A stretch of 64,000 nt of DNA from Methylocella tundrae (lineage in GTDB: Bacteria; Pseudomonadota; Alphaproteobacteria; Rhizobiales; Beijerinckiaceae). The stretch covers positions 1-64,000 of the forward strand of contig NZ_CABFMQ020000098.1 of the NCBI RefSeq assembly GCF_901905185.1, given 5' to 3'. Below are positions 36,320 through 43,899 of the stretch, one piece after another; the stretch's first letter is position 1, and each line of letters starts with the position of its first letter. The position numbers and the translations under genes are program-made. The notes under the pieces were generated by a model. The model did not search any database. It was not told the origin of the DNA and worked only from the letters and a program-made list of their open reading frames with translations.

Positions 36320-37189
36320 ATGAGAATCTGCTCTTTGTCGATAACGCCACATCGAATAGCCCAGAGCGCGCCGGTGGACCACGAACGAGAGCCGAACCAT
36401 TATCGCACGCTGTTCCTTTCCGATATTCACCTCGGCACGCGCGGATGCCAGGCTGATCTGCTCCTCGACTTCCTGAAATACAATGAGGCGGAAACGGTTT
36501 TTCTTGTTGGCGACGTCATCGACGGATGGCGGCTGAAAAGCGGCTGGTACTGGCCGCAGACGCATAATGACGTCGTACAAAAGCTTTTGCGTCAGGTCCG
36601 CAAAGGCGTCAAAATGGTTTACGTGCCCGGCAATCATGACGAATTCGCGCGCGATTTCCTCGGCATCTTCTTCGGCGGGGTGGAGGTCATCGATCACGCC
36701 TTTCATGTCACAGCCGACGGGAAGCGCCTGCTGATCATCCACGGCGACCAGTTCGACGTCGTCGTGAAACACGCCCGCTGGCTGGCGCTTCTCGGCGATT
36801 GGGCTTATGACTTCGCGCTCTGGGCCAATCTATGGCTCAACAAAGCCCGGCGATCGCTTGGCTTTTCCTACTGGTCGCTGTCAGCATGGGCCAAGTTTAA
36901 GGTGAAAAACGCGGTGAACTTCATCGGCGCTTTCGAGCTGGCCTTGACCGACGCGGCGCGGCGCCATCAAGCTGACGGCGTGGTTTGTGGGCATATTCAT
37001 CACGCCGCAATCCGCGAGATGGACGGAATCATGTATGTCAATACGGGTGATTTCGTGGAGTCCTGCACCGCCATTGCGGAACACGCCGACGGACGCCTCG
37101 AGATCTTGCGCTGGCAGAGCACGGCCGAGGAGCGAAACGCGGCCGCGGCCTCCGCCCCGCCGCGAACCGCTCCCAAGGCAGTCGCCTGA
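36320..37189 (+). CDS. LpxH-like metallophosphoesterase (UDP-diacylglucosamine diphosphatase family)
   Basis: Calcineurin-like phosphoesterase of about 289 aa. Metal-binding motifs in order: LFLSDIHLGTRG, VGDVIDGW, VPGNHDEFARDF, IIHGDQFDVVVKHARWL and CGHIHHAA. LpxH homologues cut UDP-2,3-diacylglucosamine in lipid A synthesis, but many alphaproteobacteria use LpxI for that step, so this paralogue may act on another nucleotide-linked lipid. The start is uncertain (ATG 36245, ATG 36320 or GTG 36374). Its stop overlaps the next gene's ATG by one base, so the pair probably works in one pathway. Confidence 0.85.
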   Translation: MRICSLSITPHRIAQSAPVDHEREPNHYRTLFLSDIHLGTRGCQADLLLDFLKYNEAETVFLVGDVIDGWRLKSGWYWPQTHNDVVQKLLRQVRKGVKMVYVPGNHDEFARDFLGIFFGGVEVIDHAFHVTADGKRLLIIHGDQFDVVVKHARWLALLGDWAYDFALWANLWLNKARRSLGFSYWSLSAWAKFKVKNAVNFIGAFELALTDAARRHQADGVVCGHIHHAAIREMDGIMYVNTGDFVESCTAIAEHADGRLEILRWQSTAEERNAAAASAPPRTAPKAVA

Positions 37190-38226
37190 TGCGCATTCTG
37201 ATTGCAACCGACGCCTGGAAGCCACAGGTCAACGGCGTCGTCCGCTCGCTCGAATCGGTGGCGAAGGCGCTACGCGAATTCGGCGCGGAAATCGAATTCT
37301 TGACGCCGCAAGGGTTTGCCTCGATCCCGCTGCCGACCTATAGCGAGATCAAGCTCGCTTTTGCGAGCGCGAGGGCGATCCGCAAAAGGCTCGACGGCGC
37401 GCCGATCGACCACATTCATATTGCGACCGAAGGCCCTGTCGGATATGCCGCACGGCGCTACTGCCTGCAAGGCAATCGCCCCTTCACGACGAGCTATCAT
37501 ACCCGTTTTCCCGAATACATCGCCGCCCGCACCCGTCTTCCGGAGGCGATCACCTACGCTGTGCTGCGCCGCTTCCATAACGCCGGCTCGGGCGTCATGG
37601 TGTCGACGGCCTCGATCGCCAGCGACCTCCAAAGCCGCGGCTTTGAGCGTCTCATGCATTGGTCGCGCGGCGTCGATCATAGCCAGTTCACCCCGGCCAA
37701 AGCTTTGAAGCTGGATCTGCCGCGCCCGATCTTTCTCTATGCCGGGCGCCTCGCGCCGGAGAAGAACGTCGAGAGCTTTCTTGCGCTCGATCTGCCGGGA
37801 TCGAAAGTCATCGTCGGCGACGGTCCCTCGCGCCGGGCCCTGGAGAGCGCCTATCCCGACGCCCATTTCGTTGGGGCGAAGACCAGCGACGCCCTCGCCG
37901 TCCATTATGCGTCATCGGATGTTTTCGTGTTTCCGAGCCGCACGGACACCTTCGGCATGGTGCTGCTCGAGGCGCTGTCCTGCGGGCTGCCCGTCGCCGC
38001 CCTGCCCGTCGCCGGCCCGCTCGACGTCATCGGCGACAGCGGCGCCGGCATCCTCGACGAGGATTTGCGCGGCGCCTGCCTCAGGGCGCTCGATATCCCG
38101 CGCGAGAAGGCGCGCGCCCATGCGCTGACCTTCACCTGGGCCAATAGCGCGCGCCAGTTTCTGGACAATATCCTTCTGGCCAAATCGACGAGTGCCACGC
38201 GCCTCATCGCCAGCCCCGGCTTTTAG
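37189..38226 (+). CDS. GT4 glycosyltransferase (lipid-linked acceptor type)
   Basis: 345-aa GT-B enzyme. The N terminus RILIATDAWKPQVNGVVRSL and YHTRFPEYIAARTRLPE resemble the alpha-mannosyl/glucosyltransferases that glycosylate diacylglycerol or phosphatidylinositol. The donor-binding part shows FLYAGRLAPEKNVESFLAL, VIVGDGPSRRALE and FPSRTDTFGMVLLEALSCG with the EX7E pattern. Tight coupling to the LpxH-like gene suggests a glycolipid pathway (inference). Confidence 0.88.
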   Translation: MRILIATDAWKPQVNGVVRSLESVAKALREFGAEIEFLTPQGFASIPLPTYSEIKLAFASARAIRKRLDGAPIDHIHIATEGPVGYAARRYCLQGNRPFTTSYHTRFPEYIAARTRLPEAITYAVLRRFHNAGSGVMVSTASIASDLQSRGFERLMHWSRGVDHSQFTPAKALKLDLPRPIFLYAGRLAPEKNVESFLALDLPGSKVIVGDGPSRRALESAYPDAHFVGAKTSDALAVHYASSDVFVFPSRTDTFGMVLLEALSCGLPVAALPVAGPLDVIGDSGAGILDEDLRGACLRALDIPREKARAHALTFTWANSARQFLDNILLAKSTSATRLIASPGF

Positions 38227-38249
38227 AACCCTCATCGGCTCTTAACACA

Positions 38250-38292
38250 CGAAAATCCCGTCCCATATTGTGCGAACACTCAAGGATTTTCG
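38250..38292 (+). promoter_or_regulatory. Inverted repeat covering the ribosome site of the DegP-like gene
   Basis: CGAAAATCC (38250-38258) can pair with GGATTTTCG (38284-38292). The right arm contains the GGA of the AAGGA ribosome site (38282-38286) of the protease gene that starts at 38296. The loop is 25 bases and contains a small GTG-CGAA-CAC stem. The structure could hide the ribosome site in the mRNA. Confidence 0.45.
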
Positions 38293-38295
38293 CAC

Positions 38296-39351
38296 ATGGA
38301 GTCTTTTCCTTCCTTTATTCTCGATGAAACCGAGGCTGGCTTTTCGGATGAGCCCTCCGAGGCTGGCGCGCGCCTGCGCTCCGAAGCGCTCGGCGCTGCG
38401 GACGACGGCTTCCTTCTCGACGCCTATTCGAAGAGCGTGACGCGCATCGTCGAACAGGTGGGTCCGAGCGTCGTGCGTCTCGACATCAGGCGCGGCGACG
38501 GGCGAAGAGGCGGCTCCGGCTCTGGCGTCATCGTCTCGCCGGACGGCCTCATTCTGACCAATAGCCATGTTGTCCAGGGGGCCCGCCGCGCGGACGTCTC
38601 GACCCTCGACGGGCGCTCGCTCTCCGGCCGCGTCCTTGGCGATGACCCGGACACGGACCTCGCCCTGGTGCGGATCGACGAAAACACGACTCTTCCCGCC
38701 GCAAGGCTTGGCGATTCCAAGAGATTGAGGCCCGGCGAAATCGCCATCGCCATCGGCAATCCGCTCGGCTTCGATTCGACCGTCACCGCCGGCGTCATAT
38801 CGGCGCTCGGCCGTTCGTTGCGCTCGAATAATGGCCGCATGATCGACGATGTGATCCAGACCGACGCAGCGCTCAATCCCGGCAATTCGGGCGGGCCGCT
38901 CGTCGCCTCCAATGGCGACGTCATCGGCGTCAACACGGCGATCATCGCCGGCGCGCAGGGCATCTGCTTCGCCGTGGCGGCGAATACGGCGCGCTTCGTC
39001 CTCGGCAAACTTGTCGCGCATGGCCGCGTGCGCCGCGCCTATCTCGGCGTCGGCGCCGGAACGGTCGCTCTGCCGCGGCGAATCGCGCTCCGGCTCGGGC
39101 TCCAGCAGACGCAGGGCGCTGTCGTCAGTTCGGTCGAGCCGCAAAGTCCGGCGGATCATGCGGGCCTTCTCAGCGGCGATATTCTGCTCGCCGTCGACGG
39201 CAATCCCGTGTCTGGCGCCGGCGACCTCGTACGCTTGCTTGGCGCCGATCTGATCGACCGCGTGGTGCCGCTCGATATACTTCGCCGGTCGGACAGGCGC
39301 AGATTCTGGGTTGCGCTGCGCGAGCGCGACAGCGGCGCGAGGCCCAAATGA
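38296..39351 (+). CDS. DegP-like trypsin/PDZ serine protease without signal peptide
   Basis: 351-aa protease of the HtrA type. The catalytic triad is visible: His in LILTNSHVVQG, Asp in DPDTDLALVRID and Ser in NPGNSGGPLVAS. One C-terminal PDZ domain follows (GAVVSSVEPQSPADHAGLLS; GDILLAVDGNPVSG). Unlike periplasmic HtrA/DegP it lacks a signal peptide or membrane segment (N terminus ESFPSFILDETEAG), so a cytoplasmic location is implied. It is read in the same direction as the preceding glycosyltransferase, 69 bases downstream. Confidence 0.9.
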   Translation: MESFPSFILDETEAGFSDEPSEAGARLRSEALGAADDGFLLDAYSKSVTRIVEQVGPSVVRLDIRRGDGRRGGSGSGVIVSPDGLILTNSHVVQGARRADVSTLDGRSLSGRVLGDDPDTDLALVRIDENTTLPAARLGDSKRLRPGEIAIAIGNPLGFDSTVTAGVISALGRSLRSNNGRMIDDVIQTDAALNPGNSGGPLVASNGDVIGVNTAIIAGAQGICFAVAANTARFVLGKLVAHGRVRRAYLGVGAGTVALPRRIALRLGLQQTQGAVVSSVEPQSPADHAGLLSGDILLAVDGNPVSGAGDLVRLLGADLIDRVVPLDILRRSDRRRFWVALRERDSGARPK

Positions 39352-39420
39352 AATATTGCGCGCTGGGACAATTCGACGCGGGCCGGCTTTTGCCCGGCTC
39401 GCTGTCGAAGCAGGCAGCCC

Positions 39421-39438
39421 ATTGTAATCATTCTAAAA
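39421..39438 (+). promoter_or_regulatory. Possible iron-control (Irr ICE-like) site before FTR1
   Basis: ATTGTAATCATTCTAAAA lies about 120 bases upstream of the FTR1 gene. Its right half TTCTAAA matches one arm of the rhizobial Irr box, while the left half is degenerate. Only a weak candidate. Confidence 0.2.
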
Positions 39439-39558
39439 AACGCGGCTTCGATTGATCGGCCATCGGTTCTGGTGTAGAGCCGGAACAACGCTGACGAGCG
39501 GCGCGCTTTTTGCGGAGGAGCTCGGTATCGCCGCGGAGTCGGCGCGAGGGAGTTCGGC

Positions 39559-40392
39559 GTGATTGGGGCTCTTATCATTGTTCTGCGCGAGGTGGTTGAA
39601 GCCGGACTCATCGTCGGCATCGTGCTCGCCGTCACGAAAACCATGCCTGGACGCCTTCCTTTCATCTGGGGCGGCCTTGCCGCCGGCCTTTTCGGCGCCG
39701 GCCTCGTCGCGGTTTTCGCGGGCGTCCTTTCAAACGCCTTCGAAGGCGTCGGGCAGGAACTCTTCAACGCTTCGATCCTCGCCATCGCCGTAATCATGCT
39801 GACCTGGCACAACGTCTGGATGGCCCGGCACGGGCGCGAACTCAGCGCAGAGCTGCGCCGCGTCGGCAGCGAGGTCAGCAACGGATCGCGCTCGCTGATG
39901 GCCCTGGCGGTGGTTATCGCCGTCGCGGTGCTACGCGAAGGCTCCGAGGTTGTTCTGTTCCTCTATGGTGTTGTGATCTCAACCCATGATTCAGGTTTGA
40001 GCCTCTTTGCCGGAGGCGCCTTGGGCGTGTTTTTGGGCGTTAGCGTCTGCATGCTGACCTATACCGGCCTTGTCATCATACCTGTGCGCTATCTTTTCCG
40101 GGTGACGAGCCTCCTCATTGCGTTCATGGCCGCTGGCATGGCCGCGCAATGCATCGCCTTTCTTGAGCAGGCCGACATTGCAACGGGTCTTGGACGGACG
40201 CTCTGGAATACGTCGGCGTTCCTGTCCGACAGCAGCATTCCCGGCCGCGTGCTCCACACGCTTCTCGGCTATACGGATCGGCCGACGCAATTGCAGGGGC
40301 TCGCCTATGTCGGGACGCTTCTCGTCATATTCGGCCTGATGAAACTGACGGCGCCATCCGTGAAACAAAACCCGAGGCTGGCCGTCAACTGA
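39559..40392 (+). CDS. FTR1-family iron permease
   Basis: Seven-helix inner-membrane high-affinity iron transporter of 277 aa. The two iron-binding REXXE motifs are intact: REVVE near the N terminus (VLREVVEAGLIVGIVLAV) and REGSE in the middle (VAVLREGSEVVLFLYG). The start is GTG at 39559. No EfeO/EfeB or P19-type partner is adjacent, so it may act alone or with unlinked genes. A rho-independent terminator follows. Confidence 0.92.
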   Translation: MIGALIIVLREVVEAGLIVGIVLAVTKTMPGRLPFIWGGLAAGLFGAGLVAVFAGVLSNAFEGVGQELFNASILAIAVIMLTWHNVWMARHGRELSAELRRVGSEVSNGSRSLMALAVVIAVAVLREGSEVVLFLYGVVISTHDSGLSLFAGGALGVFLGVSVCMLTYTGLVIIPVRYLFRVTSLLIAFMAAGMAAQCIAFLEQADIATGLGRTLWNTSAFLSDSSIPGRVLHTLLGYTDRPTQLQGLAYVGTLLVIFGLMKLTAPSVKQNPRLAVN

Positions 40393-40414
40393 CGACGCGG
40401 GCGCCGGCGCGGGT

Positions 40415-40449
40415 CCGGCGGCCCCCGGAGAAGAGCCGCCGGCTTTTTT
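40415..40449 (+). terminator. Rho-independent terminator after FTR1 permease
   Basis: Arms CCGGCGGC (40415-40422) and GCCGCCGG (40435-40442) form a perfect 8-base stem with a 12-base loop, followed by C and six T. It ends the iron permease transcript. Confidence 0.85.
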
Positions 40450-40746
40450 ATCGCGCGATCCGATTGATTGCGCCGGGCGTAGAGGCGCGCGCGTCTAATT
40501 TCGTTGCTTCGGGCAGAGATTTCAGGCAAGAGTGTTCTCAAGACAACGCCTGAATTCTTGTCGTGTCGCGCAGCCGCGTCAGGCTTAATCCGCCGTTCGG
40601 CCCTGCGCGCCCCCACGCTTCAGTCTATAAGTCCCGGCGGCCAAGACGAAATTCATCGCCTGACAGCCTAAGGCTCTCCCTCTTGCTGGCGGGTTTGCAG
40701 CCTCAACCGGATAATATCCAGCATCAACGCCCATTTCAGGAACAGA
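40450..40746. other. Leader region of the RhlE-type helicase gene
   Basis: About 300 bases upstream of the DEAD-box gene without a supportable reading frame. A long 5' leader is common for cold-induced helicases, but no conserved cold-box was recognised. CAGGAACAG just before ATG 40747 is the likely ribosome site. Confidence 0.3.
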
Positions 40747-42222
40747 ATGACATTCAACGAACTCGGTCTCAGCGAGAAAGTGCTGCAAGCGGTCGAAGCT
40801 TCAGGCTATACGACGCCGACGCCGATTCAAGCCCAGGCCATCCCCTACGCGCTCGCCGGACGCGACGTGCTCGGCATTGCGCAGACAGGCACGGGCAAGA
40901 CCGCCGCATTCACTTTGCCGATGCTGTCGCGGCTGGAGCAGGGCCGCGCCAGGGCGAGAATGCCGCGCACCCTTATTCTCGAGCCAACCCGTGAGCTCGC
41001 CGCGCAAGTCGAAGAGAGTTTCGCGCGCTATGGCGTCAATCACAAGATCAATGTCGCGCTGCTGATCGGCGGCGTCTCCTTTGGCGATCAGGAAACCAAG
41101 ATCATGCGCGGCGCCGACGTGCTGATCGCAACGCCTGGTCGCCTGCTCGACTTCGCCGAGCGCGGCAAGCTGCTGCTTACCGCAATCGAGATCCTCGTCA
41201 TCGACGAAGCCGACCGCATGCTCGACATGGGTTTCATCCCGGACATCGAGCGTATCTGCAAACTTGTGCCCTTCACGCGGCAGACCTTGTTCTTTTCCGC
41301 CACCATGCCGCCGGAAATCACCCGCCTGACCGAGACCTTTCTGCACAATCCGGTGCGGATCGAGGTGGCGCGCGCCGCTTCCACCGCCACGACCATCACG
41401 CAGGGGCTCGTCGCCTCGGCGCCGGGGCCAGCGAAGCGCGAAACCCTGCGCCGCCTTCTTCGCGGCGCCGCCGACTTCAAGAACGCCATCATTTTCTGCA
41501 ACCGCAAGCGCGACGTGGCTTTGCTGCATAAGTCCTTGCAAAAGCACGGATTCAACGCCGGCGCACTGCACGGCGACCTGGATCAGCGTGCGCGCACCGC
41601 CTCGCTCGACGCCTTCAAGTCTGGCGAAGTCGCACTCCTCGTGTGCTCCGACGTCGCCGCGCGCGGTCTCGATATTCCCGACGTCAGCCACGTTTTCAAT
41701 TTCGATCTTCCGACCCATGCGGAAGATTATGTCCACCGCATCGGCCGGACCGGACGCGCCGGCAAGAGCGGCGTCGCCATTTCGATCATCACCAAGGCCG
41801 ATCAAAAATATCTTGCCGAGATCGAAAAGCTGATCGCCCGCAAGATTGACTGGCTCAGTGGCGAGGCGCTCTCCGAGCTGACTGATGAAGGCGAGGCCGA
41901 AGCGCCGCATCACGAGCGCGGCTCGAGGCGCGGCGGCTCCTCGCGCGGCGAGCGCCCGCGCGCGGATGCCGACGTTCCGCAAAAATCGCGACGCAGGGAA
42001 AAGAGCGAACCCCAGCGCCAGCACGTGGAAGAGCGGCCGGCCCCCGAGCCGCAGCCGCGGGCGGCGGCGCCCAGCCGCGAGCGCGGTCGGCATCACGCGG
42101 ACGATGACGCCCCCGTCGTCGGCATGGGCGACCATGTGCCCATGTTCATGCTGCGCCCGGTCAAGCTGAAGCCTGGAAAGACCGTCGCCGCGGACGAAGA
42201 CGAATCGACCAGCGTCGGCTGA
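40747..42222 (+). CDS. rhlE: DEAD-box ATP-dependent RNA helicase, RhlE type
   Basis: RNA helicase acting in ribosome assembly or RNA turnover. The 491 aa show the Q motif TPTPIQAQAIPYAL, motif I AQTGTGKTAAF, PTRELAAQ, TPGRLLDF, the DEAD box VIDEADRMLDMGF, SAT, and motif VI HRIGRTGRAG. A charged, Arg-rich low-complexity tail (about residues 380-490) follows and ends in a short conserved-looking segment (GDHVPMFMLRPVKL). Such tails usually give RNA affinity. Confidence 0.95.
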   Translation: MTFNELGLSEKVLQAVEASGYTTPTPIQAQAIPYALAGRDVLGIAQTGTGKTAAFTLPMLSRLEQGRARARMPRTLILEPTRELAAQVEESFARYGVNHKINVALLIGGVSFGDQETKIMRGADVLIATPGRLLDFAERGKLLLTAIEILVIDEADRMLDMGFIPDIERICKLVPFTRQTLFFSATMPPEITRLTETFLHNPVRIEVARAASTATTITQGLVASAPGPAKRETLRRLLRGAADFKNAIIFCNRKRDVALLHKSLQKHGFNAGALHGDLDQRARTASLDAFKSGEVALLVCSDVAARGLDIPDVSHVFNFDLPTHAEDYVHRIGRTGRAGKSGVAISIITKADQKYLAEIEKLIARKIDWLSGEALSELTDEGEAEAPHHERGSRRGGSSRGERPRADADVPQKSRRREKSEPQRQHVEERPAPEPQPRAAAPSRERGRHHADDDAPVVGMGDHVPMFMLRPVKLKPGKTVAADEDESTSVG

Positions 42223-42369
42223 CCCTCTCGACGCGGGCGTCGCTTCAACACGCCAGTCCTCCGCAGCCCTGCGCATATCCAACCCGCCGCGCCCGGCGGC
42301 GGATCGGCGTCGCTTTCCCTTAAGAATCAATTCGCGGCTCCGGCGGCGTCAGCGCGCCGGGCGCAATCT

Positions 42370-42399
42370 TTCGACATACGTAGCAACACGTATGTCGAA
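42370..42399. repeat. Perfect 12-base inverted repeat upstream of MetX-like gene
   Basis: TTCGACATACGT (42370-42381) and ACGTATGTCGAA (42388-42399) are exact complements with a 6-base centre AGCAAC. No T-run follows. It lies 122 bases before the MetX-like gene and 147 bases after rhlE. It may be an operator, an RNA hairpin at the end of the rhlE transcript, or a leader element. Nothing else was recognised in 42223-42521. Confidence 0.65.
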
Positions 42400-42521
42400 G
42401 CGCAGCCGCGTCCATATGCTGGCCGGGGCGCGCTGAGCCGCGCGCCTCATCACGGCGATGGTTCGCCCGGACCAGTCTCTGCCACGGTGACCGGTGGCCC
42501 AAACATATTCCAGAGGTAGAG

Positions 42522-43538
42522 ATGACAGATTATGAGATCTTCGAACTTGGCGACGTTGTTCTGCAAAGCAAGAAAACGCTGCGCGGCGCCAAGCTCGCGT
42601 ATAAGACCTATGGCGCGCTGAACGCCAAAAAAGACAACGCTATTGTCTACCCGACCTGGTATTCCGGCCAGCACTATGAAAACGAGTGGCTGATCGGGGA
42701 AGGAATGGCGCTCGACCCTCGCAAATATTTTGTCATCGTTCCAAATATGTTTGGCAATGGGCTGTCGACCTCGCCGAGCAACGCGCCGGAACCCTATAAT
42801 CAGGCGCGATTTCCGAATGTCACCGCCTATGACAATGTGCGGCAACAATACCGGCTGGTGACGGAAAAGTTCGGCATCGAGAGCCTCGAACTCGTCACCG
42901 GCTGGTCGATGGGCGCTTTACAGACGTATCATTGGGGCGCGCTTTACCCCGATATGGTGAAGCGCATTCTTCCCTTCGCGGGATCGGCTAAATGCTCGCG
43001 CCACAATTTCGTGTTCCTTGAAGGCGTGAAGGCGGCTTTGACGGCGGACGCCGCATTTCAGGACGGCTGGTACAGGTCGCCGCCGACCAAGGGCCTGCGC
43101 GCGATGGCGCGCGTCTATGCCGGCTGGGGCTTCTCGCAAGCATTCTATCGCGAAGAACTCGACATCAAGGCGATGGGCTATGCCTCGCTGGAGGATTTCC
43201 TCGTCGGATTCTGGGAGGGGATCTTCCTGCCCCGAGACGCCAACAACCTGCTGACGATGCTCTGGACCTGGCAGAATGGCGACATCAGCAACAATGAGGT
43301 GTTCAACGGCGATTTTCCCAAGGCGCTCGCCGCTATCAAATCGAAGGCGTTTATCATGCCGTCGAAAACCGATCTCTATTTTCCCCCGGAAGACAACGCC
43401 TTCGAGGTCGCCCATATGCCGAACGCCGAGCTGCGGGTCATCGATTCCATTTGGGGACATTTCGCCGGGGGCCCAGGGACGAGCCCGGCCGACGTCAAGA
43501 CGCTGGACGCGGCTCTGCGCGAATTGCTGGCGAGCTGA
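42522..43538 (+). CDS. Alpha/beta hydrolase of the homoserine acetyltransferase (MetX) superfamily
   Basis: 338-aa alpha/beta hydrolase. The N terminus GDVVLQSKKTLRGAKLAYKT and YGALNAKKDNAIVYPTWYSG resemble MetX. The triad is Ser in LVTGWSMGALQTY, Asp in PSKTDLYFPPED and His in SIWGHFAGGPG. True MetX has GGSMGG at the nucleophile and a different substrate pocket; this GWSMGA form belongs to the esterase-like branch, so methionine synthesis is not implied. Function unknown. It has its own ribosome site (CCAGAGGTAGAG). Confidence 0.85.
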   Translation: MTDYEIFELGDVVLQSKKTLRGAKLAYKTYGALNAKKDNAIVYPTWYSGQHYENEWLIGEGMALDPRKYFVIVPNMFGNGLSTSPSNAPEPYNQARFPNVTAYDNVRQQYRLVTEKFGIESLELVTGWSMGALQTYHWGALYPDMVKRILPFAGSAKCSRHNFVFLEGVKAALTADAAFQDGWYRSPPTKGLRAMARVYAGWGFSQAFYREELDIKAMGYASLEDFLVGFWEGIFLPRDANNLLTMLWTWQNGDISNNEVFNGDFPKALAAIKSKAFIMPSKTDLYFPPEDNAFEVAHMPNAELRVIDSIWGHFAGGPGTSPADVKTLDAALRELLAS

Positions 43539-43899
43539 CGCCACCGGCTCCGGGCGCGCCGCCGCGAGGCCAATGACGCCTTTGATGCGCGTTTATTCGC
43601 GCGAAGATCGGCTCAAGGCGCCCTCGCGCGGCTCCTTGACCCTGCCAGCCCTCGGCTTTTTGCCACGGCGGCGCCAAGTCTTATTCATGCCGGGCGCCAG
43701 AATGGTCTTTTACTTCATGGATTTTTCTATACTTGAAAAGAATTCTTCCGAAGATAGGGCTGATGTGAAGTAATTACGCAACAGACTTGGCGTTTTGTAC
43801 GGATTCGCCTCGCAAAATGCTTGTTCCAGACAGAACCTGAAACTACTCTCTCGCGAAACTTGTTGACGGCCAAAGGCGTCAGCGATCGGGAGGGGAAGA
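43539..43899. other. Upstream region of the TonB-dependent receptor
   Basis: 361 bases without a supportable gene. AAGAATTCTT at about 43738 is a 10-base palindrome in an A/T-rich stretch and could be part of a metal-responsive operator, but it does not match a full Fur, RirA or Irr box as I know them. GGGAGGGGAAGA just before GTG 43900 is a strong ribosome site. Confidence 0.3.

Noticed and set aside
40801..42330. 509-codon minus-strand frame
   Set aside because: Antisense to the RhlE helicase, whose motifs are all in place on the plus strand.
43561..43773. Short frame between the MetX-like gene and the receptor
   Set aside because: No ribosome site and no domain; the start lies in an unrelated frame inside the preceding gene.
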